This document shows positions 60,070 to 64,000 of a stretch of 64,000 nucleotides of DNA, piece after piece. Numbering within the stretch: position 1 is the first letter of the stretch; the number at the start of each line of letters is the position of its first letter. Origin of the DNA: Loxodes magnus (Eukaryota; Ciliophora; Karyorelictea; Loxodida; Loxodidae); contig CAMPDV010000928.1 in NCBI GenBank assembly GCA_946699065.1, positions 1 to 64,000 of the forward strand, read 5' to 3'. The notes under the pieces were generated by a model, which was not told the origin of the DNA, made no database searches, and worked only from the letters and a program-made list of their open reading frames with translations. A program made the translations under genes and the position numbers.

Positions 60070-60425
60070 GTTATAAAGAAATAAACCAACAAATAGAAAT
60101 CAATAAGATAACTAGCATTTTCTAAGTTTGAAAACAGAATAAAAATAGAATAAAAGAAAAAAGATTGATATTAAATTAAAAGTAGCTATATAATAAAAAC
60201 TATAAGTGATAAAGATAATTAGAAATAATTAATTGAAATATAATAGATATGTATTATTATAAGTAAACTATTACAACTACTATACAAATCTTAATAATAT
60301 AATAATCATAAGTAAATAGTTTAAATCTAAATAAGACTAAAAGAATTAGATAAATAATAAACTAGTAAAAGGTAGTTAAATTGAGAAAGATCAATTATAA
60401 TAAAATATTTATTAATTAAAAATTA
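60070..60425. other. AT-rich spacer
   Basis: Highly repetitive A/T words, no gene or RNA recognised. It should contain the promoter of the TPR locus. Confidence 0.4.
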
Positions 60426-60429
60426 CATT

Positions 60430-61570
60430 ATTAGATTTATCTATTCAATTGCCAATACTTGCTTTCGACATTGTATAAATATCTCAAGCGTAATAATATA
60501 ATCAATAAGGAATTTAATTTGGAAAAGCAGGAAAGAGTATTGAAGCTATCGAATATTTTGATATAGCTATTATAATAGACCCTAAAAAAGCAAATTTTCA
60601 TTTTAATAAGGAATTGTACTTTAAAAGTTAGAAAAATACAACGAAGCTCCCTAGAGCTACAATATAGATCTCAAGCAGAATCTAATAATGCAATTGTTCA
60701 TATAATAAAGTAGTTGATCTGAAAAATTAAGAAAAACAAATGAAACCAATGAAAGTTTTAACTAAGCTATAAAACTAAGCAATGCCAATCTAATCTACTT
60801 AAAAATAAAGGTTTTTCCCTCTAAAAATTAGGAAATTATCATGAAGGAATGTAATTTTTCAATCAGCCATTAACTTGATAATAAATACGCAGATGCTTAT
60901 TATGATAAAGGTCTTTGTCTTCAAACCAAAAACAAGAATCAAGAAGAAATATAAATTTCCATAAAGTAAACTATTTAAACACGAATCTTAAATTTCATCG
61001 AAAAGAGTCTCAATAAAGTCGCCAATAAAAGAAATAAAAACAGAAAAAATGATAAAGAAGTTCTTACAGTAAAAAAATGGGAATTAAGAGGTTCGAAAAT
61101 GGACAAAAGAAATTTGATTCTGATAAAAATTTCTAGAGAAATTGCAGAAAATAGCTTGTGACAAATTGGAACAACTAACCTGATAGATATCAAAAAATGT
61201 ATGCCTTGCCTGAAATAACCAAAGAATAGAGTGATAAAAAAAGAAAAGTTAAGATTAAGTGAAGAGAAAATGCGCAACTAAAAGGCTTACAAAATTAAAC
61301 TAATAAGTATAGCAAATAAAACTTAAGAGTTAGGTGTTTAAAATGATCTTTATAATAAAGGAAAAAAACAAAGAAATTTAGATCAAGCTGTAGAAAAAGA
61401 TATTCAATATAAAAAAGTAAATTCAGCTTACTAAGCAAAGTTTTGACGGCTGGAGGGCAAAAGTCATTTTGTGCTGTTTTGTAAAGGAAATATTGATGAA
61501 GAAAAAAATTTAAATTTAAATCTAAATAAAAAGGCTGTATTTTAAGAAGACTGTAGTGTAATATCATAAG
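60430..61570 (+). pseudogene. TPR-repeat protein with a frameshift
   Basis: The first repeat, YNQQGIQFGKAGKSIEAIEY followed by FDIAIIIDP, is a canonical tetratricopeptide repeat. The next repeat continues in another frame, GIVLQKLEKYNEAPQSYNID. The junction (HFN-K-G) fits loss of one G at about 60610. Later weaker repeats include YADAYYDKGLCLQTKNKNQE and NDLYNKGKKQRNLDQAVEKD. TPR proteins are protein-binding scaffolds. Continuous Lys-rich sequence separates the repeats. It is probably a degenerating member of a TPR family, or a functional gene with a sequencing error. No clear start ATG was found. Confidence 0.6.
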
Positions 61571-61579
61571 TTAAAAATA

Positions 61580-62100
61580 CCTCAAAGAAGAAATATAATC
61601 TGAAGCATGCTTCTTTATAATTTAGATTTGAAAAAAAAAGTTAAACGTTTCAATACAGACAATATTTTTAAAAGATATTAAATAAATTTTAATTGAATGT
61701 TTTTAAAAATTAAAAGTAGAAAAAAAAGGAGTCATCAAAGGAAATTCAAATAAAATAAAGTGTAAATATAAGAATTGCTAAAAAAATTAATGAAAAGAAA
61801 CATGTTAAAACTAAAAACTGTTAATTTTTTAATCGAAGTTAATTTTTAAAATAAATATAAAATACTTTAAATAAATATCGAAATATTTTAAGAATAGTCA
61901 AAAATGAAAAAAAGAAAGTGTCAGAAAAATAAGAAAAAACTCAAAAAAAAAGATTATTGTAAAGATATAAAAAGAAAAAAAATAAAAGAGTTAAGGGATA
62001 AAATCAAGTTCAAAAAAAAGAGAAAAAAACATGAGGATTTTGCTACGTCTTTTAAATTTATATTTAAAAAAATCAGAATAACAATACCAAAAAAAATCTT
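61580..62100 (+). other. Lys-rich stretch after the TPR locus
   Basis: Strongly A-rich on the plus strand. An ATG at 61904 opens a run of Lys/Arg/Asn codons (MKKRKCQKNKKKLKKKDYCK) that turns hydrophobic where it overlaps the minus-strand locus. It is probably compositional or a tail of the TPR locus, not a gene of its own. Confidence 0.3.
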
Positions 62101-62109
62101 CCGCTTTTT

Positions 62110-63900
62110 TATAAAAATATTCTTAGTACTCAATAAGCTTACGCTTGCTTCATGCCTTAAAATGTCGCAATTTTTTTTTAAGCTTTGGGCTGTTTTTCAT
62201 TTATTTTAGCTTGCTCTAACTAGTCTTTATGCCTTTTTATGTTAAAGCTTCTCTTTCACCTTAAGTTTCAGTTGCCTCTTCCATTACTCAATACTTCTGT
62301 TTTCTGATTCTTATTACTCAGTTTTCTTACAGGCATCCCAAAGCTTACGCTTACTTCAGGCCTTAAAATATTGCAAATTTTTATTTTTTTAAGCTTTGGG
62401 TTGCTTTCCATTTATTTCAGCTTGCTCTAACTTAGCTTTATGCCTTTTATTTAAGAATCCTTTTTCTATTTTTTTTTATCTTGGCTTATTTATTTCATAA
62501 GATTTCTTCTGGCTTAAATTCGTTTTTTTCCTATTTTTTAATTTTTAATTTTTGAATTTGCAATGTTTTTTTGTCTTCTTCAGCTTTTACATAATTTTAT
62601 AAGTTTTGTCTTTTTTGTTTTTTTTTCTTTTTGTGCTTTTTTTTAAGACTTTTTTGATATCGATTTTCTAAACAACTAATTTTTTTTTCTGTTTTGTTTT
62701 CGTTTTTAACGAAAGATATCACAGACTCATATTCTTCTTTTCTGCAATTTTTTTAAAATCTTTTTTTAATATATGTTCTTTTTTATAATAAAAAAAATTA
62801 TTTTTAACAATCTCGTTTATATTTAAGGTTCTTTTTTCTTTTTAATTTTTTTAATCTTTTGATATTTTTAAGTTTTGCTTTTTTTCTTCATGTTTCTAAT
62901 TTCTTTTTAGAGTTAGTTTTTCGTATTATGATCTCTTTTTTTTTCTTCTGTTTTACTTAAATATAATTTTTTCTTTTATTTGTAAGATCTCTTTTTTTTG
63001 CATGTTATAATTTTAAATTAAAGTATTCTTGATTTACCTGTACTTTGAATGAGAACAGTATATGAAATTTAAAATTTTATTTTTTACTTTCGATTTCTCT
63101 CTTAGACTCTTTGTTAAATTTTTCTAAAGTTTTCGAAAGTTCTTTTTTTAAGTTTTCATTCAGTTTTCCTTAATTTGATTCTTATATTCACTTCAAACTA
63201 TTATTATTTACTTTTCTTTATATTGTAGTCTTCAATAATTACTTTTTAAATTTCGGGATTTTCATTGATTCGTTTTTAGATTTTTTTTTTCATTTTTTTT
63301 GACTTGATTTTTCTTTTTTAATTCTTATTTTTATTTTGCAAGTATTTTTTTAGATTTGTTAATAAAGTTTTTATGTTTCCTTATTTATTTTTTTTACCAT
63401 TTTTGAAATTTGCTTGTTTAAAACTTAAGATTTTGGTTATTTTTATTCGTTTTATTTCAATCTTTCTATTAATTTTGTTTTAATTTTTTAATTTAGACAT
63501 ACAATTTTTTCAATATAAGGTTATAAATTTCATATTTTGTATTTTTGTTATTTTTTGATTATTTCATTAACATTTTCGTTAAAAATATTTTTATCTTATA
63601 TATTGCTTTTTTTAGGCTTTATTATTACTTACGATTTACTTTTTAAAGTTTATTTTTAATTTATTTTTTAATTTTTAATGTTTTTAAAATTTTTTGTAGA
63701 AATATTAAATCTTTTTTTCTTTAGATTGGTTTTATTAAAATGTATTTATTTTATTTTATTAAATGAAATATAATAAAAATTATAAATGCTTTACGTTTTT
63801 CATCCAGCGTTTAACAAGTTTAATTTTTTTCCATTTTTTTTATTTTTAAAACGAATAAAAAAAGAAAATATTTAATATAATAGAAAAAATTAATTTATTT
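62110..63900 (-). CDS. Lysine-rich coiled-coil protein
   Basis: The minus strand gives hundreds of codons dominated by Lys, Asn, Gln, Glu and Ile: KLNENLKKELSKTLEKFNKE, KREIESKKQNFKFH, KKISCLENRYQKSLKKKHKK, KKTLQIQKLKIKKQEKNEFK. Near 62460 the frame must change to read HKAKLEQAEINGKQPKAQK, and a diverged copy of that segment, HKDQLEQAKINEKQPKAQK, follows about 206 bp on. The duplicated helical unit and heptad pattern indicate a coiled coil. Frame change and extreme AT bias leave doubt about an intact gene. It may extend beyond 63900. Confidence 0.45.
62135..62452. repeat. Diverged tandem duplication of about 110 bp
   Basis: 62135-62243 and 62341-62452 share AAGCTTACGCTT, CTTCA-GCCTTAAAAT, TAAGCTTTGGG, CATTTATTT-AGCTTGCTCTAACT and TTTATGCCTTTT. 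The duplication lies inside the minus-strand coiled-coil locus and repeats one helical segment. Confidence 0.8.
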
Positions 63901-64000
63901 TAATAAAAGATATATTCAACTTAAAGAAAAATATACACAGGAAAAGATTAATTTAAGATATTAAGAAAGAAGAAAAAGTAATTTAATATAAATTTAATCT

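Noticed and set aside
1..64000. Tetrahymena or Paramecium as the source (TAA/TAG = Gln, TGA = stop)
   Set aside because: Base composition fits, but the REJ/GPS genes contain many in-frame TGA codons at conserved Trp, some replaced by TGG in paralogues.
1..64000. Blepharisma-type code (TGA = Trp, TAA/TAG = stop)
   Set aside because: TAA and TAG occur inside every convincing protein, including the clean RING-UBL ORF.

Overview
The window looks like nuclear DNA of a ciliate that reads all three classical stop codons as sense. It is very AT-rich, has eukaryotic tRNA genes, and standard-code open frames are almost absent. When TAA and TAG are read as Gln and TGA as Trp, coherent proteins appear: a REJ/GPS membrane-protein family, a RING plus ubiquitin-like protein, leucine-rich repeat, Kelch-like and TPR proteins, and Gag-like zinc-knuckle proteins. 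TGA falls on conserved Trp positions, and TGG and TGA replace each other between paralogues. This matches the karyorelict code (NCBI table 27, e.g. Loxodes, Parduczia) or the Condylostoma code (table 28). It does not match Tetrahymena or Paramecium, where TGA is only a stop. With so few real stops every frame is nearly open, so gene ends and sometimes strands are uncertain. Calls rest on motifs, paralogy and amino-acid composition.

Layout. 1-9.8 kb is a satellite of about 74 units of 132-133 bp, running off the left edge. 9.8-20 kb is AT-rich and holds weak coding candidates plus a 115-bp inverted-repeat pair enclosing 4.9 kb (11.75-16.85 kb). 20.0-23.6 kb holds the best gene, a REJ-GPS-multi-TM protein, followed by tRNA-Asn. 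A diverged second copy of this block (gene 3' half, tRNA-Asn, downstream flank) occupies 28.5-33 kb. 26.2-33.1 kb also carries a minus-strand charged protein and several GC-richer structured RNA candidates. 33-41 kb has three minus-strand Gag-like loci, two with recognisable zinc knuckles, and further hairpin-rich RNA candidates. 41-49 kb has Kelch-like, coiled-coil, LRR and unidentified genes and a convergent tRNA-Lys/tRNA-Glu pair. 49.5-52.1 kb is a second satellite (27-bp unit) beside a clean RING-UBL gene. 52.7-60 kb has an unidentified gene and a third REJ-GPS copy with several frame changes. 60.4-64 kb has a TPR locus and a lysine-rich coiled-coil locus.

Functionally the window is mosaic: satellites, degenerating duplicates, retroelement-like ORFs and scattered small-RNA genes. 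No operon-like or pathway-level organisation is visible. The most important observation is the reading code itself.
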